DNA of 10,971 nucleotides from Baffinella frigidus. Taxonomy: Eukaryota > Cryptophyceae > Cryptomonadales > Baffinellaceae. How positions within the stretch are numbered: the stretch's first letter is position 1; every line of letters begins with the position of its first letter. This document shows, piece after piece, positions 10,751 to 10,971 of this stretch. Position numbers and translations under genes: made by a program. Where the stretch lies: contig MU646917.1 in assembly GCA_026770585.1 (NCBI GenBank), positions 126,824 through 137,794 of the forward strand. The letters are read 5' to 3'. The notes beneath the pieces are model-generated. The model did no database searches, was not told where the DNA came from, and saw only the letters and a list, made by a program, of their open reading frames with translations.

Positions 10751-10971
10751 GGGTTTCGGGTAGGGTTTAGGGCGGAGGGTGTGGGGTGTGGGGTTAGGGT
10801 TTCGGGGCGCGGTGTCAGGGTGTCAAGCTTAGCCCGTCAACCACGGACACCTGCAGTTTGGGGATTTAGGGCGGAGGGTGTGTGGTGTGTGGTGTGTGGT
10901 GTGTGGTGTGTGGTGTGGTGTGTGGTGTGTGGTGTGTGGTGTGTGGTGTGTGGTGTGTGGTGTGGTGTGTG
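10751..10971. repeat. Telomere-like and (GTGTGGT)n minisatellite
   Basis: TTTCGGGTAGGGTTTAGGG and GGGTGTGGGGTTAGGGTTTC pieces (10751-10810), a short unique stretch (about 10815-10860), then an almost pure GTGTGGT heptamer array to the window edge. On the minus strand it precedes the gene B exon, so it is probably intronic. Confidence 0.85.

Overview
The window looks like nuclear DNA of a GC-rich unicellular eukaryote, most likely an alga or related protist. It has spliceosomal introns with GT..AG ends, plant/alga-type CCCTAAA repeats, AATAAA poly(A) signals, small inverted-repeat elements, and no bacterial gene packing. I cannot name the species.

The one well-supported gene (gene A) is on the minus strand, 6469 to 2770. 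Six exons, all joined at phase 0, give a 349-residue zinc-independent medium-chain dehydrogenase/reductase of the quinone-oxidoreductase type. Its upstream region (6470-6931) holds a 163-bp tandem duplication, each copy with two arrays matching the heat-shock-element consensus.

The most striking property is that exon edges with their splice sites or stop codons are serially copied into adjacent DNA. Exon 6, the C-terminal tail plus stop, has four extra copies downstream (1823-2622), all in frame and mostly with synonymous changes. The 3' end of exon 3 has four extra copies in intron 3, one fused directly to the first codons of exon 4. The starts of exons 4 and 5 are also duplicated. The same pattern appears in a partly visible second minus-strand gene (gene B, 9766-10746 and perhaps 8898-8982) and weakly in a plus-strand terminal exon (934-984).

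Layout: 1-783 TTG/TTC microsatellites inside degenerate tandem units; 784-930 telomere-like repeats; 934-984 possible terminal exon; 985-1690 inverted-repeat elements; 1691-2622 duplicated gene A tails; 2770-6469 gene A; 6470-6931 heat-shock-type upstream region; 6932-8263 intergenic with an interstitial telomere-like array at 7736-7912; 8264-9765 short inverted-repeat elements, a strong hairpin and weak exon candidates; 9766-10971 gene B exons, their fragments and minisatellites. Telomere-like repeats lie immediately before several intron 3' splice sites.

All homology statements come from reading motifs by eye. No alignment, transcript or database search was run.
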